From assembly GCA_009760885.1 (NCBI GenBank), contig CM019697.1:32924096-32988095 (forward strand): a stretch of DNA of 64,000 nucleotides, in the 5' to 3' direction. The notes under the pieces were generated by a model that saw only the letters and a program-made list of their open reading frames with translations, had not been told where the DNA came from and searched no databases. This document shows positions 23,256 to 34,397 of this stretch, one piece after another; position 1 is the first letter of the stretch; every line of letters begins with the position of its first letter. Origin of the DNA: Achatina immaculata. Lineage: Eukaryota > Mollusca > Gastropoda > Stylommatophora > Achatinidae. The position numbers and the translations under genes were made by a program.

Positions 23256-23672
23256 AAAATGGAGACAGACTTACTTTTCAGAGATAGAAATATAGAGACA
23301 AGCTTACTTTTCTGAAATAGAAATATGGAGAGAGGCTTATTTTTGTGAAATAGAAATATGGAGAGAGACTTACTTTTGTGAAACAGAAATATGGAGAGAG
23401 ACTTACTTTTAAGAAACAGAAATATGGAGAGAGACTTACTTTTTCTGAAATAGAAATATGGAGAGAGACTTACTTTTCTGAAATAGAAATATGGAGAGAG
23501 ACTTACTTTTCTGAAATAGAAATATGGAGAGAGACTTACTTTTCTGAAATAGAAATGTGGAGAGAGACTTACTTTTCTGAAATAGAAATATGGAGAGAGA
23601 CTTACTTTTCTGAAATAGAAATGTGGAGAGAGACTTACTTTTCTGAAATAGAAATATGGAGAGAGACTTACT
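23256..23672. repeat. 33-bp minisatellite, ~12 copies
   Basis: Unit GAAATAGAAATATGGAGAGA plus GACTTACTTTTCT. The period is a multiple of 3, so long frames stay open on both strands (plus-strand peptide period SEIEIWRETYF). These are artefacts of the repeat, not genes. The minus-strand unit contains AAGTAAGT, a donor-like string. Confidence 0.9.
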
Positions 23673-25847
23673 TTTCTTTTTCCAGATTTTCCATGCCACC
23701 TGTTGCAATATGAAAGAGTAGCAGTCAGTTTCCATAACGATAATAATGTTACAAATGATAAAATTATCACACCGGCAAAAGTTGGAAATGTGAATAGAAG
23801 GTAACATACGGTCTGTGTTTCACCAGCAAAGTCTAGTGACTAACTGCATGAGATAGTGACTGTGTTGTATAGTTTGGCTCCTGCAGACAGGGTCCAGTGA
23901 TATAACTTTATCTAATTCTTCTTCTTTCTTTGTTTTCGTCTCGCTTTCTCCCATTCTCGTCTCCGTTTCATCACTTACCCCCCCCCCCTCCCTTAAATTC
24001 GGTCCACGTTTCACCGTTTCTCTGTTTTAAAGATGGCCGAACTTGCCTCAAGTGGTCAAAACGTGTGGATCGAAAACATATTAGATTAACCAGACTCCGT
24101 GAGATCTCCTCTTTGAGATATTGCGCAACGCCGATATCGAGATTAACACTTGACTTACTACACGATGACGTACAATAAGATGGCTACCTCTACCGCTCCG
24201 TACAAGATCGTTTTGTTAATTGTATTCCATCGTGGGTTTTCCCCGGGTATGTTACAACACGCAGTCTCATTAATTAGCTCTATTTTCCGGTTTCGTAACT
24301 GCGTCTCGTCTCTAGCCCTGGCTTTTGATCACAGGAAAGAGCACGAGGGGGGGGGGGGGGGGGGGGGGGGAAGTGTTTAAAAATTAACAGACACTTGCAA
24401 GACTATAGATGCGTCACAAAATAATTCACCGTCGTTATCAGTTAGGTTTCTCTGTGGACAAAATGTGGATGGCCACGCGCTTGTGCCACAGCAGGCTGAT
24501 GCTAGAAGCACAGCTAATTAAATGTAAAATGTGGTCTTGACCAGTTTTGCAGTAGCGCTTACCACTCACAGCCTTCTCGTGGCCAGGTTATCGTGATAAG
24601 TTGACAGATACCTAGGCCACGTGGCAGCGAAGCTAGTGTGAAGTGTTCGGGTCCGTACTACTCGGTCGAACTGGACGCTTCTCTGGTTTTGACAAGTGTG
24701 TAGTCCGTGTTAGTCTTCAGTCGTTGGCGGGCAGCTGTGTTTGGGGGGGGGGGGGACTGCTTTCGTGACTGCAAGGATTTGTTATCGTGTGTGGTTTTCT
24801 TCTCTTAAGTAAGTAATTTAAGAAAGAAAATCATTTGCGCGCGTGGTATGAAGTATCGTTTAAAGCAGTAATCTCCCCTAGCGCGCCTGGACACAAGTAA
24901 GTTTTCGTTTTGTTTTAGTTATGGAGTTTTTTATGGAGAAAACTACTTACTGATGTGTTGATTATGTGTGGATATGAACAGAAGTTCTGAACATTATAAA
25001 GTGCACCTATTTATACTTGTTTTAATTATATTGAAAGCTGTTTATGAATAATGTCTTATTAATGATGTAGCATGACCTTGTAAGTAATGATTATAGTGGT
25101 TATTATTATTATTAATGAATATTATTGTGAAAATATACTGTAAACAAAATAGTAACATCGAATAGCGACAAAGAAAAGTGGGTAGGAAAGGAAGAGAAAG
25201 GTATAGAACTTCCATGACACTAGAACAAGACACGGACAAAAGTAAACAGTGGAAGCAGTGAATAGAAAAAGACGAGACTCAGTGACGCTGAGATATAGGG
25301 AATACAAAAGACGGACGCCAGAAGGTAGGATGGTCCAGTGATAACAAAGCAGTGACTGGACGTTGACACGAGTAAACAAAACAGAAAAGACGAATAAAAA
25401 AGGCAGACACAATGAAAAAGCGAGGACACAATAAAACCTCAGACATGAAAGAGCAAGATAATGATTTAGGTAAATAACAATTGTATAGACGAAACTGAAG
25501 CAGACTGACATGCGTTAGGACGCTATTGCACACGGTTTTTAAATAAGTGAGTGACCAACTCGGCCAGCTGACCAAGTAAATATTTAGAGGAGCGACCTAT
25601 TGGACAATTGACTTACGAGAGATAAGTCACGGGGCAGTTTGAATGACGGACACTTAGAACGCTCATGGGAACCAGTGGACATCTGAAGGGTGGAGCCAAA
25701 ATACTTATTGGTTAATCCGCCAAGCTGGACTTGAAGATAAAAAGGCGAGCGGAGATATAGGAGAGGACCAAGAAGTACAGAAGTAGAGGAGAGAGGAGAC
25801 GGACGAAGAAGAAGTAGAGGAGAGAGGAGACAGAGGACGGAGCCCGA
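23673..25847. other. Unassigned 2.2-kb stretch
   Basis: Long G-runs at 24,348-24,370 and 24,744-24,755, and C-runs near 23,979. A purine-rich tract begins about 25,740. Several minus-strand open stretches at 25,042-25,941 are low-complexity Leu/Phe/Ser translations of purine-rich DNA and are not supported as genes. Confidence 0.4.
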
Positions 25848-26230
25848 AGATGGAAGAACAGACAATCAAGAAGTACGGAAGTAGAGGATGGAAGAACAGA
25901 CAATCAAGAAGTACGGAAGTAGAGGATGGAAGAACAGACAATCAAGAAGTACAGAAGTAGAGGATGGAAGAACAGACAATCAAGAAGTACAGAAGTAGAG
26001 GATGGAAGAACAGACAATCAAGAAGTACAGACGTAGAGGATGGAAGAACAGACAATCAAGAAGTACAGAAGTAGAGGATGGAAGAACAGACAATCAAGAA
26101 GTACAGAAGTAGAGGATGGAAGAACAGACAGACAAGAAGTACGGAAGTAGAGGATGGAAGAACAGACAATCAAGAAGTACGGAAGTAGAGGATGGAAGAA
26201 CAGACAATCAAGAAGTACGGAAGTAAAGAA
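25848..26230. repeat. 38-bp purine-rich minisatellite, 10 copies
   Basis: Unit GAAGTAGAGGATGGAAGAAC plus AGACAATCAAGAAGTACA; copies differ by single bases (ACAG/ACGG). Flanked by older related purine-rich sequence (25,740-25,847 and 26,231-26,330). Confidence 0.9.
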
Positions 26231-27003
26231 GAAGAGACAGAGGAAGGGCCCGAGAACAAAGAAGCAAGAAAAACCAAGAAGAATCAAGAAGTACGGAAGT
26301 AGAGAAGAGAAGAACAGCAGAAGGAGAACACACACTCCAGAGAAGACACGAGAGAGAAAGAAGACATAGGCAACGACAGATAGAACAGATGAACAATTAG
26401 AGCAATAAATACTCAGAAAAAGCAGTTTGAAGAAGTAGTTTTAGGACAGACTGAAGATGTGTTTCAAGTGATTACGAAGAATTGATACTTTTGAAACTTC
26501 GAGTACAGTGATTTAGTCGGGTAACTGATTGACCACGTGTTGCAGATCTGATATAATGCTGAGATAGGAAATGTTCTCGTATCAAGTGTAGAATATTGTG
26601 AAGTTGAGAACATTGCCGAAATGCTGTATGTAGAATGTGATAGAGTTTGATAGTGTAAACAAATGGTTAAGTGATTGAATCCTAGTAATGCTGTCGACAA
26701 TACATCTTGAACTTATTTGCTAAAATAAACTAATTCAGTGAACGTTTCATAGGATTTGATTTAATGAAGCGTAATGTTTGTGAACTTCTACCATCAGTCA
26801 TTAAAAGAGAAATATGTGATTCACAACTGAAAATATTATAATGAACATTTGTGTAGTTATAGGAACAATTTTTTTTTATGAATAGGAAACAACGAGGCTT
26901 TTGTACGGTAAAGTAAGAGAACACAGTTTTGTAGGATTATACCTAAAAAAAAAATCATAGACAAAGCACTTTAGTGAGAAGTGAAAAATAGAAAAATCAC
27001 AAG
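26231..27003. other. Unassigned sequence
   Basis: Nothing recognised beyond decayed array flanks. Confidence 0.4.
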
Positions 27004-27080
27004 AGAATACCTGGGATTCGAACCACGGATTCCGGTAGGACAAGCGGCCGCCTAGCCACGAAAGAACAGGGTACAACGAA
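27004..27080 (-). mobile_element. tRNA-like SINE head
   Basis: On the minus strand a good A box (TGGCTAGGCGG) and a perfect B box (GGTTCGAATCC) are about 34 bp apart. The flanks do not pair as an acceptor stem and the anticodon arm is not clear, so I call it a SINE promoter region rather than a tRNA gene. The body downstream could not be delimited. Confidence 0.55.
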
Positions 27081-27440
27081 CAGAGCTGTCTCGTTATATT
27101 TTATTTGCGTAGTTAGATCTTGAAGTGTTAAAAAGGTATAATTTGTCGGCAGTAAATCAACTGACAATGTGGGCCTAGTACAGACCTGTGAGCTGTGGTC
27201 GAGTTCCGAGTCAGGTTTAGATGTCGGGAAATGGTTAAATGAAATAGATTTTGTAAATGCCGGTTTGATGAAAAGTAATGTTTTGGTCAAGAAGCAAATT
27301 AGTAACTCTGAGTTCTTGTATTTGAATTTTATGAACTTTGGGCGTCATGAAATTTGAGAACCCCTGACGAGAGAAATTGTCGTCATAATGTCATTATTTG
27401 ACTTAGTAAAGGACTGGCCAGTGATCGCTTATGAAGGTAA

Positions 27441-27557
27441 TAGTGTAAGAAGGGATGGGATGCGGAGACCGTCTTCCTGGAACGGCCAGCCATTAAGTGC
27501 GTTCCAACGAACCCGTTCCAAGAAAACGGTCCCCGCATCCCACCCCTTCTTACACTA
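27441..27557. repeat. 45-bp-arm inverted repeat (hairpin)
   Basis: Left arm 27,441-27,485 (TAGTGTAAGAAGGGATGGGA...) pairs with right arm 27,513-27,557 with only about five mismatches, around a 27-nt loop. Transcription would give a long, GC-rich stem. It could be a tiny palindromic MITE. Confidence 0.85.
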
Positions 27558-27799
27558 GTCCTCAACAAATAAGGGACGTGATTGTTTTTTTATTTTCCCT
27601 CATTTTCATGTTTTTTTACACATTTATGATTCATTAACATGTATCTCCATTTTGTTTCTGAGGTACGTGAAGTTCCATATACTAACCAGTTACAATGATT
27701 AAAGATGTCTTCTGATATCTGTGTATTAAAAAAACGCTTTGTCTCCTTCGATATTTTCTTCGTGCGTTTGTACTTCAGAGGTTGAGCATGTGCAGTAGA
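27558..27799. other. Unassigned sequence
   Basis: T-rich; no feature seen. Confidence 0.4.
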
Positions 27800-28142
27800 G
27801 ATTGTGAGAGAGAGGGAGAGAAGGAGAGAGAGAGACGGAGAGAGAGAGAGGGAGAGAGAGAGACGGAGAGAGAGACGGAGAGAGAGAGATGGAGAGAGAG
27901 AGAAGGAGAGAGAGACAGAAAGAAACAGAGAGAGAGACGGAGAGAGGGAGAGGGAGAGAGAGAGACGGAGAGAGAGATGGAGAGAGACGGAGAGAGAAGG
28001 AGAGAGAGACAGAAAGAGACAGAGAGAGACGGAGAGAGGGAGACGGAGAGAGAGAGACGGAGGGAGAGAGACGGAGAGAGAGAAAGAGACGGAGAGAGAG
28101 AGACGGAGAGACGGAGAGAGAGAGACGGAGAGAGAGAGAATG
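27800..28142. repeat. (GA)n-rich GAGACGGA array
   Basis: About 340 bp of GAGAGA and GACGGAGAGA variants, purine on the plus strand. The frames open in it (Arg/Glu-rich on plus, Ser/Leu-rich on minus) are compositional. It abuts the CR1 3' end at 28,143. Confidence 0.95.
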
Positions 28143-28260
28143 AATGAATGAATGAATAATCTTTATTTTTCAAGGGTAAAGAATTGGGCACGCAGGCCCG
28201 TCTTACATTCTGCCCTTCATCATTCCATCTTTCATTCTTCCCACACCCTTGATTTAGTAC
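28143..28260 (-). mobile_element. CR1-like LINE, 3' terminal fragment
   Basis: Plus-strand (AATG)n then AATCTTTATTTTTCAAGGGT and TTGGGCACGCAGGCCCGTCT are nearly the same as the 3' end of the CR1 element at 35,299-35,400. This is a solo, extremely 5'-truncated copy of the same family, in the same orientation. Confidence 0.75.
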
Positions 28261-28334
28261 AAAAGAGAGAGAGAGAAAAAGGTGTCACAAGTACACCTCA
28301 AATAATATGAGACGAGATGTAAGAAAATAATTTA

Positions 28335-28465
28335 ATAGAAACTTTGGAAATGGACAAGGAAAGAGAAGAACTTAGTACGTCCTTTGGAAATGGACAAGGA
28401 AAGAGAAGACCTTAGTACGTCCTTTGGAAATAGACAAGGAAAGAGAAGAACTTAGTACGTCCAAG
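28335..28465. repeat. 40-bp tandem repeat, three copies
   Basis: CTTAGTACGTCCTTTGGAAA plus TGGACAAGGAAAGAGAAGA in three near-identical copies. Confidence 0.85.
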
Positions 28466-29007
28466 TACACATGCACGCAGTTTGTAAATACGACCAAGAA
28501 ATCAAACCAGTATTTTACGCTAGAGCACAGCATAACCTCACGATCACCTACAAACATGAAAAAAAAAGAAGGGAGAGGTGGGGAGGGTGAGGAGAGAGAG
28601 CAGTTTTAGACTGTGTAGAGCTACAAGAGACTTGTTTGTTGTTAATGATAACATTTCCCTTCACCACGTGATCTCTTCTAAACCACAGGACGTGACACCC
28701 GCAAGGCCGGTACAGCATACAACAGACTCAGATTTGCAGACATCAAACTCGCATCGCTTATGTCTTTATTTCAAATCTGGTTAAAGAAAAAAAATTAAAA
28801 CATTTCACCAGCGACCCGCGCCCGACACCCACCTCCATCCACCTTCGCCTCCATCTTCACACTCCCACCCCCTCTCCGATTATAAATATCAGGAATGACA
28901 ACTTCGAACATGTACGAAGAACCACTAACTATGGCGACTCCTACTAGTCAATTAAGAGAAGAACAAAAAGAATAACAACAATAACAACAACAACAGCAAG
29001 AAACTGA

Positions 29008-29049
<42 letters not shown>

Positions 29050-29530
29050 CCAAATTTACTCATGTCCTCGGCTCCACTACCTTGACTCACACAGTCTTTG
29101 TGACTCTGACTCATCATATTTGCCTGCAGTCTCCCGGATGAATAACAAATAACGAATGACTGGACGGCCGGTGACGAAGAGATAGCCACGGAACTGTCTG
29201 AAAGACGGAGCACTCGATGGAGCTGATCTATCTGACTGTCCAGCAGTGAAACATGGCTAATTTATCTATATATCTAAACGTTTCTATAAAGTTTTTTTTT
29301 ACGTTGACTACATTCTTCGGTTATAAAGATTCGCTTCTTGTTCAGTTTGTGTTACATTCTACACGGCAAAATGAACCCGTTTTTCCTCCTAGTTTTAAGA
29401 TATTGTTCAACAGAATAAAACGAACTAGTTTTCCCTTCAGCTCAATATGCAGAAAGTGAATGTGTTTTCCCTCGTTTTTAGACGTATCTCCCCGTCAACA
29501 AAATTAGTTTAATCACACAATATAAATATA
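28466..29530. other. Unassigned sequence with (ATG)n
   Basis: (ATG)n at 29,009-29,047 preceded by (CAA)n-rich sequence. No gene recognised. Confidence 0.4.
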
Positions 29531-29700
29531 CACGGGGTGGTCGCAAAGTTTCGAGACTAGATGAAACTATACTACGCAGTAAAGTGACCCAAGGCATGAG
29601 CTGTAGTAACCATTCCTGAGTGTACATGCAAAATCTGAGCTCGCTTTCTTCGCTCATTCGCACTCCACTGGCCTCCAAGTGTCAAAGGGAGATTAATATT
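29531..29700 (+). mobile_element. Mariner-like terminus, possible
   Basis: ACGGGGTGGTCGCAAAGTTTCGAGACTAG resembles the terminal inverted repeats of mariner elements (…TTTCGAGACT). No matching second terminus or transposase was found nearby. Low confidence. Confidence 0.3.
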
Positions 29701-30119
29701 GAATTAATATCTTTATCTTGACTATGACTGACTTCCGCTATAGAAATGAAAACAAATTAATCAATATCACACCCGCTCTTCGCGCGCTGTTTCAGACAGC
29801 TCTGTTAACTGCATCCAGTAGAGTTGCCTTACTGGCAACAAGTATCTCGCACAAACAAGCTCTCTTAAAAGAATAGAAGCTCCAAAATACGAGCCATTTG
29901 AGAAATCATCTTTTAATCTGGATCATGAAGCCGCACACGCGTGAGCGTTCGGCTATGAAGGTCAGTTTACTAACCCCTGGTTCTAATAACCGCTCTTCTC
30001 TAGTGTTAGAAGCTGGTTTGGAGCAGGTACATAATTACTGTCTGTAAAAGTTGCTATTCATCATCAGTTTTTAAGTGGCATAAGTGAATATAGTCATAAT
30101 GAACAGTGAGGATGGATGG
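29701..30119. other. Unassigned sequence
   Basis: No feature seen. Confidence 0.4.
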
Positions 30120-31015
30120 CGAAGCGTTATATTACTTTGATGTACAAAAGGAAATAAGACATGGACGAATCCTTTCTCATACATCTTTAGCATCTACGCT
30201 GACAACATCATGAGAAATGTAAGAGATGAACAGGAAACAGTTAATTTGATTCTTTCAACACCGAGGTTGGAGGGGGGAGGGGGATCATATTTCAGAAATC
30301 AGTTACGCTGATGGTACCGTCCTTTTACCAAACAGTTCAGAAGGTCTGCAACAGCTGATTCTCGCCACAAAAGGAGATCGCGAGACTCAGAACCTATTTT
30401 TAAATAGCGACGAAACCAAAGTAACGATAACTGACAAACTGAGCAGAAAACCCTAAATTACACTGAACCATGAAGAGCTGGAAAACTAAGTAAATCTGAA
30501 TATCTAGGCTCAGTCAGCACCACCAGTGGTGGCAGCACAGTGACAATTATTAAAAGACGACCAGCAGTTGTATCACAGAAACTACCACAAACTAAAATTA
30601 TGTGGCAAGGTAGCAACAAGAAAACAAAGGTATGTTTACTAAGAGTTTACATGTTCCCAGTGTCTATGTCCGGATGCGAAACTTGGACACTTAACAAATC
30701 ACTAGAAAAGAGGACAACTGGTTCTGAAATGCAGCGTTATAGAAGGGCATTTAGAATATCGGGATAGAGAGAAACTCAAATGAAGAGGTGCTGACTGGAT
30801 TAGGTGTCGTAGAAAACTGGCTTGTGAGCACCAGTAAAGTTAGAAAACATCAAGAGACATTGATAGTAGAAGACATAGTCCCCGGCAAAAGAGAAAAGGG
30901 CCCTCACATGTACTTAGGGCATGACAGAGAGACTGAATATGTCACTGAGATATGGGTCAGCTTGCTCTAACGCCTTGCATTCAGGTAGGCAGTGAGAGGG
31001 ACAACGTTCTGGACA
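30120..31015 (+). mobile_element. RTE-type LINE ORF2, 3' half, decayed (family B2)
   Basis: Pieces in order on the plus strand: an ISYADGTVLLPNSSEGLQQL stretch (the catalytic YADD box altered to YADG), NLFLNSDETKV, WQGSNKKTKVCLLRVY, GCETWTLNKSLEKR, VVENWLVSTSKVRKH, and AVRGTTFWTRQL near 31,005. The order and spacing fit RTE-clade ORF2 from the RT palm to the C-terminus. Frameshifts and stops break it many times. Confidence 0.75.
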
Positions 31016-31540
31016 CGTCAGTTGACAGTTTGACATACTGAACCATGCTACAGTTAGTAAGATCTGGCCGCTTTAAGCATGCTTCAGTTTAGGCCTTTGT
31101 TGCCTTCTCAGATGACAGCAGATGTGAAACAACGTGGCCGAAGCGTAGTAAACTGTTGGGGGCAGGGCTGTTTAGCCTGTCCTTATCTCAGATGATGCAG
31201 AACCCATTAAGAGTCGCTCTCCATAGAACACTCATGTCATTTCTTCCCAGTTTTTCTGATTAATGACCCCCCCCCCCCAAAAAAAAAAAATCTCTCATGC
31301 AACCCTGATGTCATGTATGAGCGTTGCTTTAGTCCACCACGTGACCTCCGCTTCTCCAGCAGTCGCCAATATATTATTTGCCTGGGGATATCGTCCGTCA
31401 TTTTGCTTTCAAGGATCATATTTCCAGCCACATATAGGTTGCATGCAGCGTGCTTACAAGTATATAACGTCATAAAGCCTTAACTGTTCCATTAAATAGA
31501 TGTGAGAGATAAAGGAAATGACGACTGCGATAAGATTGAT
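31016..31540. other. Unassigned sequence
   Basis: Possible 3' UTR of the LINE just upstream. A C10/A11 homopolymer pair lies at 31,267-31,290. No gene seen. Confidence 0.4.
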
Positions 31541-31547
31541 TCTAGTA

Positions 31548-32024
31548 ATGAAAGTAGATGGAGGTGTGTGGGTTCAGTTTTACATAAAGATACAAAGAGT
31601 GAGAAAGGTTGGCAGAAACAAGAATGGCAGAACTCACGATGAGTACACAATTGAAGAAACATACAACAATCCAATATTTCAACAAAAGCCTTTTTCAAAG
31701 ATCACATACAAAAACAACACAACAATACAAATATGAAAAATATAATTTAAAATTTAGGCTTATCTTTTTTTTGGGGTCTCCTCATAGCAAGAGAAAAATT
31801 GCACAAAATGCCATTTTTCATATTTTTCCATCTACTTCTCGCGTTTTTATCTGTTGTGTTGTTTGTGTATGTGATCTTTGAAAACGGCTTTTGTCGAAAT
31901 ATTGGACTGTTGTGTGTTCTTCATTTGTATGTGCTCATCTTGCGTTCTGCCATTCTTGTCTCTACACCCTCAGACTTTCTATCTCTTAGTTAAACTAAAA
32001 CATACATCTCTATCTACTTTCATA
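31548..32024. mobile_element. Foldback element with ~175-bp arms
   Basis: Left arm 31,548-31,722 and right arm 31,853-32,024 are reverse complements at roughly 75-80%; both carry CAAGAATGGCAGAAC and CAAAGATCACATACA-type strings, facing each other across a ~130-bp AT-rich spacer. The innermost AATATGAAAAAT also pairs. A related, shorter foldback is at 52,190-52,375. No coding capacity. Confidence 0.8.
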
Positions 32025-33564
32025 TTTAAAACAGATGGTACTTGGTTCCAAGCAGATAACTGGGCCGTGGACCATCTGAAAATGTGCCGCAGATCATATT
32101 TTAGGAACCACTGTCAGAGCTGATCTTTGCTGTTTACTTATCAGGAAAATTGTGTCAAAGAAAAGAAACCGAAATAAACTGTTGTAGAAACGTCCGTTTG
32201 TTTTGTGTACTTCCGTTCTACTCTTTCGAGCTGAAGTATAATTACGTCAAAGATGGCATCTGTTGGGAAGATACAACTGATTCTTTTTTTTTAAATGAGC
32301 GAGAGAATGAGAGATTTTTGATCAGACCAAATGTCTAAACAAGTGATAGTAGACATGAACATGAGCGATGTTTTTAAAGCGAATACAGCTATAAATAGCC
32401 AAAACGCGTTCTGTCTCGCGAGATTTTGGCTCAGTAATTTGATCCTCGAGATCTTGATGTCAGACTTCCGCTTCCTGGATTGTGGCCAAATATATCAATA
32501 TAAACTGAACAGTCAGCATCTGGCGCTAATCAATAGCAAATGTGTTTGTATGTTTCACGTATTTGTTAGAGCGTACTGAAACAATTACGCAAATAGGAAA
32601 AGAAAGTAGTTCCTACAGCGCGGGCTCTGGTTTGGATGGATTTCATTCGCTGACGTAGAAAAACGAGATTTTTTTTTAAAAAATGGAAGAACTTTGGAGC
32701 TTGTGTTTCGTGATATTATACACAATTTTTCTGGACAAAAGCTCCCGTCTTTTTTAATTAGAGGATACATCGTAGCATTCGTTAATCATATTTTTGTATC
32801 TGCGTTGATACAAGTAAAGGAAATAAATATTATCTACTGTCAAGGAAAGATGATATAAGGAAAGAGTTACAATACTCAGAGGCATAATATGAGAGGAGAA
32901 AGGGGAGTAAACAAACAGAGTGACAGGAAATGTGCGATGAGAGGGAGATAAAATTCTGACGGGAGATATTGTTTATTAGGAGAGAAGTTGTTTGTTAATT
33001 AAGTTTTCTCCGCACGTCTGAGACATAAAACGAATTACGGATGCTCTTCGATTTACGAAACGGTTACGTTCCGATGACTCCATCGTAAATTGGAAATATC
33101 GTAGGTCAAATATACATATGATATAATATGATATGATATGATATGATAGCCAAATAAATAACCACTGTCACTAAATAAGTTCATAAACATACAGTTCCTG
33201 TAACTAACTAAATACCAGTTAAGGTAAATAATTTAATGCAAGTTTGTCCTATCAATGAATGTACTTTACTGAATGTATACAACTGTCTCACCACCGTAAA
33301 GTCTAAACATCGCAAGTCTAAACATCGTAAGTCGAGAAGCTCATATGTTATTTGTTACATTATATCTCTCCGGCCAGAAAACACTGAAATGACTGCGGAA
33401 CATTAATTAGGGGGTAACGGAGAAAAGTGACCACGACATGAAAGCAACAAAAAGCCGTTTTTTTTAAAAATTATTTGGTGAGGAGGGAGGTAAGGGGTTC
33501 AAAATAGATTCTAATGATTAAAAAAAATTACAATTTATTAAATCAAGGGTTCTTTACTTTTTTT
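32025..33564. other. Unassigned 1.5-kb stretch
   Basis: ATGATAT repeats at about 33,115-33,147 and several A/T runs. Short open frames only; none recognised. Confidence 0.4.
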
Positions 33565-33795
33565 GTGTGTGGAACTCTTTTCCGGCCCGAGAATAGGTGT
33601 GTACCTCTTTTTCCAGGCCGTGAATAGCTGTGAACCTCTTTTCCGGCCTGAGAATAGCTGTGAACCTCTTTTCCGGTCTGAGAATAGCTGTGGACCCCTT
33701 TTTCCAGGCAGTGAATAGCTGTGAACCCATTTTCCGGCCTGAGAATGGCTGCTTACCTATTTTCTTGATTGAGAATATCTGTTGACCCCTTTTCT
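33565..33795. repeat. 30-bp tandem repeat, ~7-8 degenerate copies
   Basis: Unit CTGAGAATAGCTGTGAACCT plus CTTTTCCGGC with one-base length changes between copies. Confidence 0.8.
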
Positions 33796-34014
33796 AACAT
33801 ATTCATTTACAGTTCTGTGAACTTTTATTTATCTATAGATTTGTTTTGTAAAATAACTTAAAATATTCCATCACTACCTGAATAATGTGGCCCAGTTATG
33901 AGCAGGAATGGTTGCAAATGCTAAAGAAGAAACAGCTGATATAATGATTATTATTTGCATTAACAAGAAGTGCACCGACACATTTTTGTTACACTAAAGT
34001 TACTCAACCCTGAT
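33796..34014. other. Unassigned sequence
   Basis: No feature seen. Confidence 0.4.
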
Positions 34015-34260
34015 TGCTATTTATGAGCAAGTACAAGCCAGCGCACTGATAAACTTCGCCATCTTGCACCCTCAAGAACAAAAGATGTTTGTTTGACAAC
34101 GGAAGTATCAATCTGGTCGAAAATCGTGACATCAGGAAAGGGAACAAGGTCATGACAGAAATTCCTTCTCTCGCAGGTTCTGAATTTTTTAGACGTAAAT
34201 ATACACACATGGTCACCTGCAAATGTCTAGTGCATACCGGACAACAATAACATCAAATAA
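34015..34260 (-). mobile_element. SINE head plus shared dispersed repeat R2
   Basis: On the minus strand GGGTGCAAGATGGCGAAGTT and ATCAGTGCGCTGG at about 34,043-34,075 match the SINE heads at 41,646 and 47,931. The flank 34,130-34,260 (CAGGTGACCATGTG, CTGCGAGAGAAGG) matches 49,525-49,690 (R2). How the two modules relate is unclear. Confidence 0.5.
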
Positions 34261-34397
34261 ATGAATACTTTTTTACATAAAGGTAGTTCTAGTTTGTGGT
34301 TACAGCTGCAAATTTCTGAATCTAAGCGATGGAATTTCTGTGTCATGGCTTCGTTCCTGTTTTGAGTGTCACGATTCTTCGTCCAGAAAATGATCTT

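Noticed and set aside
25042..26396. Several minus-strand hydrophobic frames resembling membrane proteins
   Set aside because: Reverse translation of purine-rich repeats (CT-rich codons give Leu/Phe/Ser); overlapping in all frames.
27004..27080. Functional tRNA gene
   Set aside because: Good A and B boxes but no credible acceptor stem; SINE head is the simpler reading.
27782..28191. Arg/Glu-rich and Ser/Leu-rich 80-138-codon frames
   Set aside because: Pure translation of GA-rich simple sequence.
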